Below, in pieces: positions 6,439 through 6,656 of a DNA stretch of 6,656 nucleotides. The position numbers were made by a program, and so were the translations under genes. The notes under the pieces were generated by a model, which saw only the letters and a list, made by a program, of their open reading frames with translations, did no database searches and was not told the DNA's origin. Every line of letters begins with the position of its first letter. Within the stretch, counting starts at the first letter, position 1. Source of the stretch: Dehalococcoidia bacterium (GTDB taxonomy: Bacteria > Chloroflexota > Dehalococcoidia > GIF9 > UBA5620); the NCBI GenBank assembly GCA_016783225.1, contig JADHWZ010000115.1:1-6656 (forward strand). The letters are read 5' to 3'.

Positions 6439-6656
6439 GGGCCAAGTAGACCGGGTGATCGCTCTGGTTTGACGTTAGTAACCAGGGAGGAAAGTCCGAG
6501 CTCCACCAGGCAGGGTGCTGGATAACGTCCAGGAGGGGTGACCCTACGGAAAGTGCCACAGAAACATACCGCTCTCTACATTGAGAGTAAGGGTGAAATG
6601 GTGAGGTAAGAGCTCACCAGCGGCTAGGTGACTAGTCGGCTGGGTAAACCCCACCC
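6439..6656 (+). ncRNA. rnpB: RNase P RNA, bacterial type A, 3' part beyond the window
   Basis: This is the catalytic RNA that matures tRNA 5' ends with RnpA. Conserved elements occur in order: GATCGC before the P3 hairpin (6464-6469 with 6480-6485), GAGGAAAGTCC (6487-6497, conserved region I with the P4 strand), GGATAACGTCC, P9 closed by a GTGA tetraloop (6534-6545), GGAAAGTGCCACAGAAA (6548-6564), ATACCGC (6566-6572), a very short P12 (6572-6576 with 6583-6587), AGGGTGAAA, a GGTGAG/CTCACC stem (6600-6618), CTAG-GTGA-CTAG with a GNRA loop (6624-6635), and GGGTAAACCCC. About 218 bases are visible. In E. coli the sequence continues GGAGCAAG from this point, so the 3' third, including the P1 partner strand, is missing only because the window ends. 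The 5' end is set by the promoter and is good to a few bases. Confidence 0.96.

Overview
This window looks like a housekeeping chromosomal segment from a bacterium. My best guess is Chloroflexota, probably class Dehalococcoidia. The guess rests on four things: a GroEL with a Pro/Met tail instead of GGM repeats, a solitary BioY, a UlaG-like metallo-beta-lactamase-fold protein, and dispersed 'TCACCCTGAGC...GCGAAGGGTCTC'-type palindromic repeats. It is an inference from pattern memory, not from a search. Base composition is balanced and I see no compositional break.

Layout. At the left is a complete heat-shock unit: a sigma70-like promoter, a variant CIRCE operator (36-62), groES and groEL, closed by a strong hairpin at 2053-2076. 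A convergent M16 zinc-peptidase gene (2095-3357, minus strand) has its stop just beyond the same hairpin. The 249-base divergent gap 3358-3606 holds a minus-strand promoter that would give the peptidase a virtually leaderless mRNA, and a near-consensus plus-strand promoter for bioY. I see nothing convincing between those two promoters (about 3397-3538). bioY is followed 44 bases later by an MBL-fold hydrolase gene that starts with TTG. A degenerate repeat lies at about 4892-4953. It precedes another near-leaderless promoter driving a coiled-coil/zinc-ribbon protein, a short RNase HI and, after a 240-base repeat-bearing spacer, the RNase P RNA gene. The RNase P RNA is cut off by the window end.

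How the parts work together. groESL is the protein-folding module under presumed HrcA/CIRCE control. The right end groups nucleic-acid functions: the zinc-ribbon protein, RNase HI and RNase P RNA. The bioY-MBL pair may be co-transcribed, but no functional link is evident.

I found no exotic new system. The best leads are: (1) a 12-base perfect direct repeat flanking a palindromic-repeat segment between rnhA and rnpB, whose right copy contains the rnpB -35 box; (2) two genes with promoters so close to the start codon that their mRNAs should be leaderless; (3) a CIRCE operator with a symmetric, compensated base change; and (4) an MBL-fold protein lacking the Asp of HxHxDH.
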